In this document: positions 21,405 to 34,088 of the stretch, in pieces | Numbering within the stretch: position 1 is the first letter of the stretch | Layout: each line of letters starts with the position of its first letter | Assembly (NCBI GenBank): GCA_050084985.1 | Contig: JBITNC010000001.1 | Coordinates: forward strand, 156,922,001-156,986,000 | Source: Nageia nagi | Taxonomy: Eukaryota; Pinophyta | Length of the DNA: 64,000 nucleotides | Reading direction: 5' to 3' | The notes under the pieces: generated by a model | Databases searched by the model: none | What the model saw: only the letters and a program-made list of their open reading frames with translations | Told to the model about the DNA's origin: nothing | Program-made: the position numbers and the translations under genes

Positions 21405-21710
21405 ATCAAGTTTTATTGGTATGTTATTTATAAAGTGTGGAGTTATTTTATTAATAACTTGACATGTTCATAGGAAATGGTGATAGAGTTATTTGTCTTA
21501 TGTATGATAAACCATTAACTTGCATGCTTATCACCTTCCTCTCCTCATTTGTTTGCATGTATGGTTGACCTTATTGGTCATGTTGAGTGCCTAAATGAAG
21601 CAAAATACTTTATAAATAACATGTCAATAAAACCTTATTATTGTAGTGTGGAGCTATTTATTTAGTACCTTGACCAATTGATCTAATTATTGTAATGTGG
21701 AATTTTTTTT
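21405..21710 (-). repeat. Inverted copy of the 280-bp repeat unit
   Basis: The reverse complement carries the array blocks in order: 'gctccacactacaataataag', 'tgacatgttatttataaagt', 'gcttcatttaggcactcaacatgaccaa', 'aaggtcaaccatacatg', 'taagcatgcaagttaatggt', 'ataactctatcaccattt'. It lies head-to-head with the array about 1.2 kb away, so transcripts across both could form a long hairpin. Confidence 0.7.
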
Positions 21711-21850
21711 GCCTTCTTAATGCTCCCACATTAAAGTTTGTCATCACAATTGCATGCTACAAAAACTAGCATCTAGTTATTTGTACATGAATGTCTATAC
21801 CCCATTTAAAAGTTACAAAATTTGCATATATATAAAAAATACTTAAGAAG
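21711..21850 (-). pseudogene. PPR protein gene fragment
   Basis: The minus strand reads MGIDIHVQITRC, a stop, FL, a stop and HAIVMTN. This matches the start of a PPR L-type repeat (GxxIHxxIIRCGFxxDxxVxTALIDMYAKCG). It ends in the same 'gtgggagcattaagaa' sequence as the fragment at 20851-21030, so the two fragments derive from one source. Non-functional. Confidence 0.65.
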
Positions 21851-22559
21851 TTTATTGAATCTATTTTGAAACTAGTTAATTACTCCATCAAGAAGAGCTC
21901 CATAGAAACTACATTAAATCTAATGTATCTCACAATAGATGTTATCATTGTAGATCTTGAAATCCTATATTAAATTTCATATTGTTCACTTTAACATTTA
22001 GCTTATATGGGAAAAAATATAAGTTTTTTGGATTCTACATTATTTAATTATTAGTTTAGGATATCACATGACCATAGTTAGGATTGATCAAATCTTGTTT
22101 ATTAGTGAATACATGATCAAATCTAATCCTAAAATATAAAAATACCAAAATGTCTAAATTATAGAGTAATCTTAAATATAAAATCCAGCATGGTATTTCC
22201 AAATCCTTGACTCAAGAAATGATATACATAATACAATAGGGGAGATACCAAGGATGGTAGGAAAAGAGAATACAATTACCCAACATTGAAAATAAAGTCT
22301 TAAGCTTGCAAGGTTAAATGTTTTTAATGAAATTCAATATCAATAGCTTGAGTAATTTAACATCAACAATTATTTGGGTTATGTATTACAAAAACTCCAT
22401 GATTAAAATAACCCCTAAAGATTTGAATATTTTGGTAATCAAAAAATAAGTTGGGATGAATTCCCAAATAGATTATGCATATATCCTTCCCTTCCTTGCA
22501 ATACAACTAAAAGATCATGATCAAAGAATTTTTGTAAATAAATCCTTTTTGCTAGAAAA
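21851..22559 (+). other. AT-rich spacer
   Basis: I see no gene, RNA or clear repeat here. Confidence 0.35.
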
Positions 22560-22770
22560 ACCTTTATTGCATTTCTACAACAAACATCCTTTAGTCAGTC
22601 ACCAATAATCACCACATGAACATTATCCATCCTTGAAGTGGTGAATATAGTTAGCTTCCTTTACAACAATTTCTCATACAACCATTCCTTGCATACCCTC
22701 CAATCATTTCAATCTATGAAATTATTCACTTTAACATAAACTTTTAGCTTACATGGAGAAAAAGCATAAG
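22560..22770 (-). pseudogene. PPR protein gene fragment, weak
   Basis: The minus strand contains EMIGGYARNGC, matching the PPR 'W(N)AMI(A/G)GYARNG' turn between repeats, followed by a degraded Leu/Lys-rich stretch. Only this motif is convincing. Confidence 0.5.
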
Positions 22771-22839
22771 TTTTTTAGATTTTGCATTATTTAGTTACTA
22801 GTTAAGGCTTTGAAAATAAAGTTGGTATGTTGTAGTTGA

Positions 22840-23080
22840 GCAACTTGTAAATGCTATCTAGGCATTGTGTCCCATGCCTAAAGTTTTACTTTGGATTAAT
22901 GATCATATATTTATAAAATTATTTGAACAAAGTGAGATAATATATCATATGGCTCCAAATGCTGAAAATAACAAAAATGAGGCATCTAGTTATTTGTCCA
23001 TTACTATATATGCCCATTTTGAATATTCAAGAGTTATAAGAAGAATACTTGCAAATGTTAATAAATATACTCTAAAATTA
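22840..23080 (-). pseudogene. Possible PPR fragment, very degraded
   Basis: The reverse strand shares 'gaggcatctagttatttgt' and nearby sequence with the PPR fragments at 21711-21850 and 20851-21030. Translation is too broken to stand alone. The plus-strand 99-codon frame over this stretch ends in a translated microsatellite and is not a gene. Confidence 0.4.
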
Positions 23081-23100
23081 GGTAATTGCATTTTTTTGAA

Positions 23101-23162
23101 AACATATATATATACATACATATACATACATACATATACATACATACATACATATATATATT
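23101..23162 (+). repeat. TA/CATA microsatellite
   Basis: Alternating (TA)n and (CATA)n tracts over about 60 bp. Confidence 0.9.
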
Positions 23163-26100
23163 AATGATCACCATCAAGTTAACCACTAATCAACTAAAGT
23201 TTGAAGTTATCTTTAAGTACAATAATTAAATTGTTTAAGGAATTAAGAATACATAAAATTAGGTTTTAAAGCTTAAATATAATATTTATCAATAACACAA
23301 AAGTACATTTTATTACACTAGCATACTTCATAAATCATAAGGAAATATTTTATATTTGATACTAACATTTCTCATGTAAATATCTATTGACTTTAGTCAA
23401 CTTTAATCTTAACTTGCAAATAAAATAGACATCATCAAGTAGTATTAATTATTGTACACACTAAATAATCTCACAAAATAAAATAATTAAATCATGTTAG
23501 TGTAGATAAGATAAACTAATTTTATAAGGTATTTCATGTTAATGTTTAACTATACAAATCAACTTTTTATCCCACATTTGTCATGTGGTTCAAAAGCCAA
23601 ATCTCTTTATCATACTTTGCAAGTTTAAAAAAATACCTAAGCATGCTTTGAACATGACCCATTCATGTTTATATCAAGGAAGGGAATAAGTTTACAGTTG
23701 GAAATAACAAATCAAGTCCCCTTTTTGGCATCTTATGATAAATTTGTCTTTTCCTTTATGTATTCTAATTCATTATCCTTTTCAAGACAATAATTACAAT
23801 TGAGCATAGTAGTTCATTTAGTACTTGTTTATTCTCTAATTTTTTTTTAGGGTATTACATTATGCATTAATCAATAGACCAAATAAATAATATTAATACT
23901 TATTCTTGTACCATTATTTTATATCTATTAAGTTAGTTTTCCTAAAAATAATATGTTATTCCTATTAACATATAACTATACTTCATTCATGTAAACCACT
24001 TTATAATGCATTATCTAATTCTATACATTCAAAACCTTAAAATTTTAGATCTAATTTTTTTTATTAGTTTTAAACACTTGAATGATTTAGGAATGGATTT
24101 AGGTGATCTACATGAGCTTGTTAATGCTGCTAGCTAGTCAGCACCCACATGGCAAGATTAGATAAAGTTCAAATTATCCAAACATGATCAAATCTATTGT
24201 TGTGTTCACTCCACAATGCTCATCCCATTAAGGAGACACCTTAAATGTGACCCCATCATTTCCACTTCATGAACTATGTAGCAGATATTTTGGACATGGT
24301 GTAGTGGTTTCCTACTTGGAGCCCATATCACCTGAGAGAATGTACATTCACTAGGTTATACATCCTCACCCGATGATAACCCTTTGACTCATAGGAGCAG
24401 ATAGTTTATCCTTGGAAAAATTCCTTATGAGCGGGTAACTTCATCATTTATGGAACAATCATCATATTCCTATGTGCTTAACTACAAGTAGTATGACTAC
24501 TAAATTACCTTCACATGGTAACCATAGTTTTATCAACTACTATCCTCATCTGACACCCTATCAAGGATATGAGATACTAACCTACCCATATCTATCAGTT
24601 AGGCTCACCATGGAATATGGTATCCCCATGCCCATATCTTGGGGAGCCATGGGTATCAAAATAATACCCTTAAGTGGTTTGTATAATCTAATTAATTTAA
24701 AGCAAGGATATAAAATAAAAACCATCCATAACCTAATGATACCATATTGTATACAAGAAGACTCAAAACAACTTGTTTAGGAAGTCACACAAGAGATCCA
24801 TGGTTTTACAAATATCCCATATACATGGTACTGCATAATTAATACCACTTTATAAAAGTTCTCTACTAATGTTTAGTAACATACCTTGAGATGACACTAA
24901 AGTCAGCTACTGCTATAAAGGAAGTGTGACATGAAGTGGTCCATACTTAAGAAGTATTCTTTTAGAATATCATTTAGTGAGGGAGGTTTAAATAAAAAAT
25001 ATTCCATGTCATATTCATTACCAATCCATCCAAAAGTTTCCCTTTTTGGTCGAATTGATCCTTTTAGGATTTTCTCTTTCATCTGGGTTATCTTCGAGTT
25101 GACTACTCATGTACTACAATTCTAGATCCATTAGATATTTATGGATTGTTGTTAAGATTTACCATTAGACCCATGTATGAATCCTAACAATATTACTATA
25201 ATGCAAGGCCATTAATTTACTATTGATTTCTCCCACTTGAATCATTATCATTCCTTCTTTACCAATTATAAATCATCCTTTAAGAGGTAACATATACTAA
25301 AGATATTAGATATACACTTAGGTTATCTTATTTCTTAAATTTGATTCTTTTGATTTACTAAGATCCCCTTGTTTACCTTTAGATCATCCTCTACTTTCTC
25401 AATAAGGATTATATATATATTAGGATTACTTATTTATAGGGTGTAATATAAACTTCTTTACCTTCTTGAGTTGGATTATATCTTTATTGGATTTACCTTA
25501 TTAGAATTTCACTAACCAAATATTAATGCACTTTTTTCTTATCCCATCTACAAGGAATTAGATTGAATAACAACCTATATAGAATGTTTATGAAAATCAA
25601 CACTCTATTTCAATCTAAACTCCTTTATCCTTTTCTATGAATTCGACTTATTGGTAAAGTGTAAAATTAAACACATTCGTCAAATGGAGTTAGGGTATAT
25701 TTTTATCACACTAATGAGTTTTACTTACCCTAATAATTAGACTTCTATCTATCTCATAACAAATTACATTCTATCATTCATTTACAAGAATAAAATAAGA
25801 TTTTGATGTTATCCTCATACATTTTTATGGTATTACAAATTATCTTTATGAATTATATTTATCTTGATACCAGCATACTCATCATAAAAGATAAATTAGG
25901 GATTACATTTTTTTTTTTGTAAAATATCTTAAATACCATTAAATAAATACCTTGTAGGGAATCTAAATGATTTCTAAGAACCCATTTAAGCTCAAAAATA
26001 CTTATTAAAGTAAAATCTAAAAGATTACATAAAGGTTCCTTCAATTGATAATACAAGGTTATTACATAAGGAAAATAAAAGAAGGTAACCCTAAATATTT

Positions 26101-26699
26101 AATAAGGGTCCCTTTACAAACTTGAGCTAGCAATTACATGTAATGAATTCAAACTTGATTTTGAATAAAATTTTGTTCTTTGGTGTCTCTCTTCTTATCC
26201 TTGTCTTCAAAGTTTTCCCAAAGATAAAGGAGATTGGGTTGAGTACTAAGGAGGTGAAGAGTTTGAGGATTAGGACAACCCATTATGAATTCTTGACCAT
26301 GATGTGAATGAATACCACTCAAAACTATTCTTATGATACTTTTACTCAAAATAAAAATCATAATAACATCATGCTTCAAAGGTCATTTAATACATTCTCT
26401 AAAAATTAATCTCTATTCATTTAAGGATGTAAAATGTACTATCTAACTAATATATTTATTTACATAAATTATTTTTAAAATTTAATAACTTTCTTTACTT
26501 CACCTCTTACTTAAAAATTAACATCAAATTCATATACACTAATCAATATGGAAAATCTAAAACCTAGCTACCATAATCAAATAATTGTTAAGGTTGAGAA
26601 GTATGAAAGGTCTCATATGAGACTTGTCATTTCAGTGGTTCTCCAAAATTAGTTTGAGGGGACTTATAGAGGGTATCCATAACCATAAGCTTTTCCTTT
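23163..26699 (+). other. Unassigned DNA, no gene recognised
   Basis: Mostly AT-rich. 24180-24930 is less AT-rich and has a different texture; it holds a 102-codon frame (24472-24780) without any domain I recognise and could be an old LTR or another relic, but I find no partner copy in the window. A 76-codon minus frame at 26149-26379 is likewise unrecognised. A 13-base poly-T lies near 25908-25919. Confidence 0.35.
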
Positions 26700-27670
26700 A
26701 ATGAAAATAGGAAGAATACGTGACAAACATTACTATTTGTATAACGCTATTTGTTAGTGCAAAGTGAACACAATACTCGCCACAGATCTAAGTTTTCTCT
26801 ACACGTATTGAAAGAAAAGTTTCATTGGGAGAAGTATTCAATAGTTTGAAGAGAGATTCAATGCTATTTACTAATCAATACACTGTAGATTCATTTGATC
26901 CTTATCTATAAGACTAAGCAGGATAAGGAAGATAACAACGTTCTCATCACAATTCTCGTGAGTTTTACTGAGGTGCGACAACGTAGGGAGTCTTACAGAG
27001 TATAAAATTTGTTCAAATAATTGTAAGAAATTCCTTTGGAAGTCATTTCAAATGAACATGGAGAAATGCAGAGAGAAAATAGGAAAGCGATTTGTACGCA
27101 TAATGGTCAGGCGTGAAATCGAAATATGCAGGCATTCTCTGATCATAAATCACTACGTGAGCTTGAGAAGGTGGTATGGATATCCATCAGATTGTAATTA
27201 AAAATGGTTTTACATGCTTTTGACAGAAAGTCTCAGTACGCATCATCATGAGAACTTAGGAAGAAGGTATAAAAATCCATCAAAGAGTAGTTGAAATTGT
27301 TTCTCATTGCATATTTTGGTTGTGAAAGCCTAACATGAAGGGAATACACAAAGTTCGGGAATTGTTTTACAACAAGAAGTTTGAAAACTTTAATCCATGG
27401 ACTATAATGATGGTAGGGTACGCACAGAATTGGTCATCCTAGAAATTACGCTGCGCTCAAGTTTAAATCCAAACTCTGAAACCTTTGCCAATATTTTTCC
27501 AGCGTATGACTTCATGGGAGTTTTTGGAGGAAGGTTTGGAGATCTACCAAAGAGTAGTTAAAATGGTTTTACACCAAATATTTTGGCCATAACTATGAGG
27601 AAACAATATGGAGTAAATGTGAATAAGGTGAGGTAAGATTGGGATCTTTTCCAAGGCGTGAGCTGTTAAT
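26700..27670 (+). pseudogene. PPR protein gene relic in a CpG-retaining segment
   Basis: The plus strand shows several PPR (PLS-type) segments: GGMDIHQIVIKNGF near 27167, EEGIKIHQRVVEI near 27260, KVRELFYNKKFENFNPWTIM with MVGYAQN (27345-27430), and EEGLEIYQRVVKMV near 27530. These match the plant consensus EQG..IH..VIK.GF, ARELFDKMP, W.AMI.GYAQNG. Three versions of the 'E-G--IHQ-VV' helix occur within about 370 bp, with unusual spacing, so internal deletion or duplication has happened. Stops remain between pieces. CpG dinucleotides are common here (gtgcgacaacgtagg, attacgctgcgctc) but rare elsewhere in the window, which suggests a younger or formerly unmethylated, gene-derived sequence. No intact protein. 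Confidence 0.65.
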
Positions 27671-29539
27671 TTATTAGTCTCATCATTATTCCATAACACA
27701 TTTGTACTGGGGACTTCCCACCATTAGATTTAAATTAAGAAAAAATAATATAATCTCACTTTTTTACTTTTTAAAGAAAAGATAAGGTACCATCTTTCAC
27801 ATTCATTACATCAAACAAAATAATCAATATGTCCATTCAAATAGTATAAGACCTCTATCAACAATTAATTCTATGAATTTTTATCAAACAATCCTTTTAT
27901 ACAACTTATTAAATAATATCAAAATAAGACTATTTTAACTAAGTTTTATTGTCTAAAATGCAAACGAATGCACCTAGACTTGGAGAGAGAGAAAGACTTC
28001 TTTTTTTTCATGTAACTTTACAACCAAAGCTTGAGAATAACAAAAATGAAATGATAGTAGATAGATGTTTTTCTTAATGTTCCACCCTTCTATTTATAGC
28101 CAAGGAGGTTCAAGTATGTCCAAATGAATGTCTACTCATCATTTTAATATATTTTTTTATGATAGGTTTTATTAAAGTTGTTGATGATTGTAGTGGTATT
28201 TAATACCTTAGAACCTTTTTTATTATTTGATAAATTAGTGCCAACTATTTTCCATACCTAACACAAGGAAATAAAATAAGTAGGGTCATAACTCAATTAT
28301 TTTCATAAACCATTAAATATCTTATAACATCAAAAAGTGACCTTATTCATTTCTAACTATTATTGTTTTAATTTTCACTTTAATTTATTAACAATTATAA
28401 GTAAAAATTCGAATTCAAAAGAAAGAAATATTCCTTGCCCTCCCTTTTCAAATTTAAATTATGAAAAGTCACAGCAGGAAGTTAATCACACATCTTACCT
28501 GCAATGGTCGTCTTGTTCTGCAGGAAAATTGTTAATCCACACATATCCACAAACATACATTCATCATGAAAATTGATATTCATGACTAATTATTCTACCA
28601 TACAACTACATGATCTACGATGGTCATTAGGGTTTATCAGCAAACTAACGCCAATCATTTTCTCACTCTTACTCTTTCTTTCTTGTCACCAATTCACCTT
28701 TAGTTTCTTGGATCTTTTTCCACACCTTTCATCTCGATTTAACCTATGATCTGTGTCAATATATCTTGAAGACAACATCAAATTGATATAAATAAAGCAT
28801 ATCACTATTCAAAACTTATCATTATATAGCATAATTCAAACATAGTCTCATTCAAATCCTCGATAATACCCAAATCTGAATAACGTAATTGGGTGGCTTT
28901 TTACACTCTTAAACTCAATTTAACATGAAAAAATATGTGTAATAACATTCTAATTTTGCATTATTTACTTTATTTATTTAGTGAACTATGAGTATACTAT
29001 ATTACCATAAAAACATTCAATCCTACATTATTTTAAAACATAAAAGAAACTAATCACAAATTACAATAATTGGTAACTTCATTAATCATCCATATTGATA
29101 ATAAACATTCATCATGACACCATAATTTGATTAGTGTGAGAACCTCTTGATGTAACATCAAGAAGGAAAACTCATAGGATAATGTCATGCAAATGATCAT
29201 TTCAATATTTTCAATGCATCAAATTACATAATAGTGCATTCCTAACTTTTCAGTTTCATGGAATGCAAAAAGCTAGAAATATTATACAATCTTTATATCA
29301 TTCAATTTGTATATTCCTGTAGTTTTACTTGGAAAAAATGGGAAAAAATTTATTTCTTGTGTTAAGAGTTAATTTATCTAAGGATAAATTGAATATTGAA
29401 GAGTGTTTGTTATGGAATCCATTTGGGAACAGAAAAAAACTTAATGTTTAAAAACCCATTTTATTCATATCCTGCTATCATGGTATTCTATGAAGCTACA
29501 TTTCGATGAGGCATTGAGTCAAAAAAAATTAAAAGCCCC
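27671..29539 (+). other. Unassigned DNA downstream of the PPR relic
   Basis: 27700-28330 is plain AT-rich. 28380-28900 again keeps several CpGs (aattcgaattc, gtcgtc, ctacga, aacgcc, ctcgat) and has pyrimidine-rich stretches ending in AG near 28695 that resemble splice acceptors, so it may be part of the same old gene locus. The 79-codon frame at 28337-28576 has no recognisable domain. Confidence 0.35.
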
Positions 29540-29960
29540 TTTTTATCCTTTTTATGCCTTCTTGTGCATTTATCAACACTTCTATCATAATTGTAGGTGA
29601 AAAGAACCTACATCTAATTATTTATTCATGAATGTCATTCCCATTTAATGATACAAAAGTTTCACATACAAAAAGAATACTTCAAAGTTATTGATTTTAA
29701 TTAAAAAAATTTCACAAGAATTTGTAGGCCCTCTCTACATATTCATTATGTGTCTATCCTACAAGTTTGCAATATGTGAAACTGTATCTCCAGCTTGCAT
29801 TATGTCAAATGATTCCCATACCTCATATATTCTTCCACATTTTGTATACACATCTCCTAGGGTAGTCATGACCACAATAGAGACCAAAATCTATTTTTAT
29901 AGAGTCTTTTACTTATGTTTAAACCTCATGCATGAATCTTCCAGTTTGGTCATGTCTTGA
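29540..29960 (-). pseudogene. PPR protein gene fragment
   Basis: The minus strand gives VVMTTLGDVYTKCGRIYEVW, then ESFDIMQAGDTVSHIANL, an excellent fit to the PPR consensus (LVDMYAKCGRIEEA...FDKMPAGDTVSWNAMIAG). Next to it, 29570-29690 reads DIHE, a stop, IIRCRFFSPTIMIEVLINAQ, a second version of the IH..IIRCGF segment also seen at 21711-21850. Two PPR-derived pieces thus lie side by side. They are interrupted by stops and not functional. The plus-strand 89-codon frame here is a shadow. Confidence 0.75.
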
Positions 29961-30079
29961 GGACATTGAGAAATACGAATTGATATGGTTGGAATACTGG
30001 TGTTGTATGTTATTTGGTGTACCATGTTAATGTTGTTGCTATTTGTTAGCTAGTTAGAATATTGTTGATGTATGTTATT

Positions 30080-30260
30080 TTATCAAATATTAAGTGCATC
30101 TTCTCTATATTATCATATTTTGCATATATGTCTATTTGAAATTTACAATCACAACATTTGATAAAAACCACTTTTAAAGAGTCTTTAGTGTATGAATAAA
30201 TCTGGTTGTGATCTTCTAGTTTTATGCATGCATTGTGAAAGTTGGGACAAGTGAATAGAT
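30080..30260 (-). pseudogene. PPR protein gene fragment
   Basis: The minus strand reads FQIDIYAKYDNIEKMHL, matching the PPR 'LIDMYAKCGNIEKA' block, preceded by a Lys-Ser-Gly-Phe-like stretch typical of the loop before it. Broken upstream and downstream. Confidence 0.65.
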
Positions 30261-31199
30261 ATGAGTATACTGATGCGTGTTGAGGATAACATAGTGGTCC
30301 ATTAGAGGGAATGTGTTGTGTTCAGTTGCATTTCTCCAAGGAGGGGTTCACTTAATAGAAATCGTTCAAAACACGTGCATTCGTAAGCTTCTTTAAAACC
30401 CCCCTAATTTTAAATTTACCACCTTATCTTTAAATCTAATAAACCCCTTATGGTAAAACCTTATAGAATAAATAATAATGCTTTTTAAAAACTTACCATT
30501 TTACTAAAAAAATTAAATAAATTTTTAATACCCCTTAGTAGTTTTACCCCTTGATATCATTACCTAAAATTATAGTGATCCAAGACTTTGTTAATTGAAA
30601 CCATCATAAGAATATCTCGATGATTAAATTATAGTATAACCTTAATCCTTGGTGAAAAAGTCCAAGAGACCTATTTATGGCTCTATTTGTGAGGATAAAC
30701 TCTTGATGATGAACTCTAAGTAGCTTCTCTTGTGTGTGTAAGTGTAAAATGTAAAGGTTCTTTTTTAAAATTATTTGTGTAATGGTTCTTTCCCTTTAGC
30801 ACTTCCATAACCTTTTTTAGTCATATAAGATGATCAATTGATGCAAATGGAAAGCATACTTCAATCTTGTTATGGTTGTTTAGTGTTAAAAGTTATACAC
30901 TCACAAATAATAGTAAAGAAAAAAACTTATTGGTAGAATATTGATAGAATATTTTGTATAAATTTTAAAAACCCTACCCCCTCCCCTTATAAAATACTTA
31001 CCAATATACTAATAGTTTGACTTGATATTAAAAATACCTCTAGTATGCACTCATGTGGTATTTACCATTTCCTAATAGTGACTCCTCTATGCATTTCTCA
31101 TATAACACAAACAAAAAGTTATGCCTTTTCCCCTTTAATTTATTTATTTAAATTGCTTGCTAATTGAAATTGTTAAATAAGTTTACTCAAATAATTGAA

Positions 31200-31239
31200 T
31201 ATAATCTATTATTAAAATACATTTTAATAATAGATTATA
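31200..31239. repeat. Perfect palindrome, 19-bp arms
   Basis: Arm tataatctattattaaaat, a 2-base spacer (ac), then the exact reverse complement. It would form a stable hairpin in single-stranded DNA or RNA. Confidence 0.9.
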
Positions 31240-31333
31240 ATATATATGCGTTGCATTGGAATAATAAAAGAATTCAATAATAAGTAAAATAAAGAGAAAA
31301 GTAAATTATTATTATTATATATTTTAATTAATT

Positions 31334-31364
31334 AATTAACATTTAAAATTTTTAAATGTTAATT
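31334..31364. repeat. Perfect inverted repeat, 14-bp arms
   Basis: aattaacatttaaa, spacer att, then its reverse complement. Confidence 0.85.
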
Positions 31365-31895
31365 GATATATAAAATTTGTTATTGAATAATTACATTTAA
31401 GAATATTAATCTAAATTGAATAAATCAAAATCTTCACTTAGATAGTTTAGAAATAAAAGGGAGCTTTTTATTTTTAAATTAAGCAAAGATAATTAAATGA
31501 AATAAGGATATAATATTTCATTCTTTATATATTAAGAATGATTTTATTGATGAAACACGATGTTTTTCTTAGCATAGGGAGTATGCTACTTAAAATAGAT
31601 TCCATATTATTGAATAATATTTTAGACTTATGAGTGTCTTTGTTGATTGATAATCATTTTTATTTATAGACTTGTTATGGTTTTCTATGATGTTTTTAAT
31701 AAAAATGAAATTATATATATTGCAAAGGTGAAAAAGGAGGCATTATAGTCATATGATAAATAGTTTATGAGTTAGCTTTGATATTTACTTAGTTTGGAAA
31801 TGATTATTAATGAAGCATGAATGTTTTATATGCATGGATGTTAGTTATATTGATTGAGATGAATTTCTCATCATGTTATATGAATGTATGAAAAT

Positions 31896-32396
31896 TGAGA
31901 GAATTGCAATATAACATAAACAAACCTACACTACCAAGATCTTATGAAATATCAAACTCACATCTAAATAACTCAAATAAGACAATCTCACAAAGTGACA
32001 CAAGAGGTTAAGTGGTTTCTCCAACTAGGAATACATCCACTAACTAGATCTTACTTCATTCACAAATATGAATCTCTTACAAATCTCTTAATATCATCTC
32101 CTACACTCTATCCTATAGCATAAATTTACTCCACAAATTGGTGTTTGATCCAAAGAGGGAGCCTTCTATTTATAGGCCAAAATCCCTCTTTGGATCACCC
32201 TTTTACCTAATGTACAAAAGCATGACATGCACATCCTTTTACCCAAGGGACATGCTCATGACATGGAGTGTAGGACAAGTTACATTATCATATGCACTTA
32301 AATACTTAAGGTATCAAATGATACCTTTAAGTATTAGTGAACTTACATAGAAGATTAATACAAAACCTTTACAATAATGCATTATACATTCCAACA
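31896..32396 (-). repeat. Solo Copia LTR
   Basis: 501 bp, aligned end to end with the 500-bp LTRs of the complete Copia element (55233-55732, 63020-63519). It starts TGTTGGAATG and ends in CA on the minus strand. It is flanked by identical 5-bp sequences AAAAT at 31891-31895 and 32397-32401, the target duplication, with no internal element sequence beside it. It therefore formed by recombination between the two LTRs of a complete copy. The TATA box (32166-32176) and the dyad (32301-32335) are well kept. Confidence 0.92.
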
Positions 32397-32401
32397 AAAA
32401 T

Positions 32402-34088
32402 GCATTAAGATAATTAGATTTGCATCTCATATTAAAGAGTTGGTTTTGATCCTAAAACCTTATCTCAGATTTTGACAAGTAGTACCAGAATGGGATGAGA
32501 AGGAGATTAAAGATTTATGAAAGCCTTGTGGAATTAATTGTCTTGAATGTAATTGAGATTTTAATTGTTTAATAAGATTTGATTTTGTATATCAAATTTG
32601 TAAATAAAGGAAAGATAAACTTTGCTCTTATGTTTATACTTCCTTGAATATGTCAATGAATTTAACATTTCTTATTTTGCATTATTGAATCAAATGATAT
32701 GTTTATTATTGATGTAAAAAAATGGTGTGAGTTTTTGGGTAGAAAAATGGGGACACTTCATATTTACTCTCTTGCCATTAAATGACATTCATAAAGGTCG
32801 CATAAATTTTCAATGTAATCCTATCTTCAAATTTAATCACTTAATACTCTAAACTCCTCATATCTAAATCTTAAAAAACTATCAATAATCTTCTTTATCC
32901 AATAATATAAAAGATACAATATTTTCACTTTATCAAATATCGATCTCATTATATCATAAGACATAAATAATACATTCATATGATATTCTACTTAATTATA
33001 ATGCAATACTCATTCTCCTATTTCCATTTTGAATCTCATTTAATTGTAATGAATTATTACCTATCCATTTCTTTTAATATTTCATTTTATTTAATTACTC
33101 CTTAACACCTATAAATTATAACAACCCATTTTTATTTAGTAATACAATAAAATATTACTAATTAATTTAATTAAATAAGTTGAATCATTCAAAATTCATT
33201 CTTATTTATTTTTTCAAAGTGGGAGCCTATTAATATTAATATTGACATGGAAGCATATACACATACTTTACAAAAATCATCTATTTTGTTTTCTTTATCC
33301 ACCAATGAGATGCAAGGTGACTTATTTTCAAATAGAAGGGGTTGAAATAAATTAAAAATTCAAATATTTTATTTTAGACCATTTAAACTCAATTTGGAAA
33401 ATAAAATATGGTAAGGAAGGTGGGCCATGTTTGTGTCAACATGCCAATTCACCCGACTCCTCAAGATTGAAAATTCCCATGGGTTTTCGTATGCTCCCCT
33501 GCACAAGGTGAAAAAAAGAAAACTTTAATAGTGGGAGGTTATAAGTGGCTTCAATGTGATTTGAATGCTTGAGCTAGTATAAGAAGATACATGATGCTAT
33601 CAATTCTCTTCCAAAAAAATGTAGATGAGACATCATAAAGCATGGTTTATTCCATAACTTTTGGAGCCATTTATTGGTTGAGATAAATACATCATAACCT
33701 AAGCACTATTGTATATATTTAAAATCCTATTTTAATAGAGATTGAAGTGCCATGTTGAAGGAAATTTAATATCATTTTGAAGTCACTATAAGTGCATCAT
33801 AACATAGTAAGAAAAATACAAATTTGGAGTTTTAAAATATAAATCAACATAGTGCATTCCAGCTTAGAGAATTCTTTCAAGGAAGTTTTAGATCAAGTTC
33901 AATGTATTATAATAAGTTACGTTGGAAGAAATATTTTCAAAAAATTGCAAGTTCAAAAATATTTCAATATAGTACATAATAGAATAAAGCAACCATTTCT
34001 ATTTTAATTTTCTTCTTATTGGAATATATCATACTGAGGGGTAAAATAATACAATTGAGAGTTTTTAGAGTACAAAATCTACCCTTTT
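32402..34088 (+). other. AT-rich spacer
   Basis: No gene recognised. Around 33410-33560 the composition is less AT-rich (caccc, ccccctgc-like tracts), but no structure could be assigned. Confidence 0.35.

Larger units (their letters stand above)
30261..31895 (+). other. AT-rich spacer with palindromes
   Basis: No gene recognised. Very AT-rich from 31140 on, with two perfect inverted repeats (31200-31239 and 31334-31364) listed separately. Possibly an old MITE, but no terminal repeats or target duplication could be defined. Confidence 0.4.

Noticed and set aside
22865-23164. 99-codon frame with repeated YIYTYIYIHTY ending
   Set aside because: The tail is a translated TA/CATA microsatellite and the rest overlaps a reverse-strand PPR scrap.
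24472-24780. 102-codon Tyr/Pro-rich frame
   Set aside because: No domain, no related copy in the window, no coding context; noted only as unassigned sequence.
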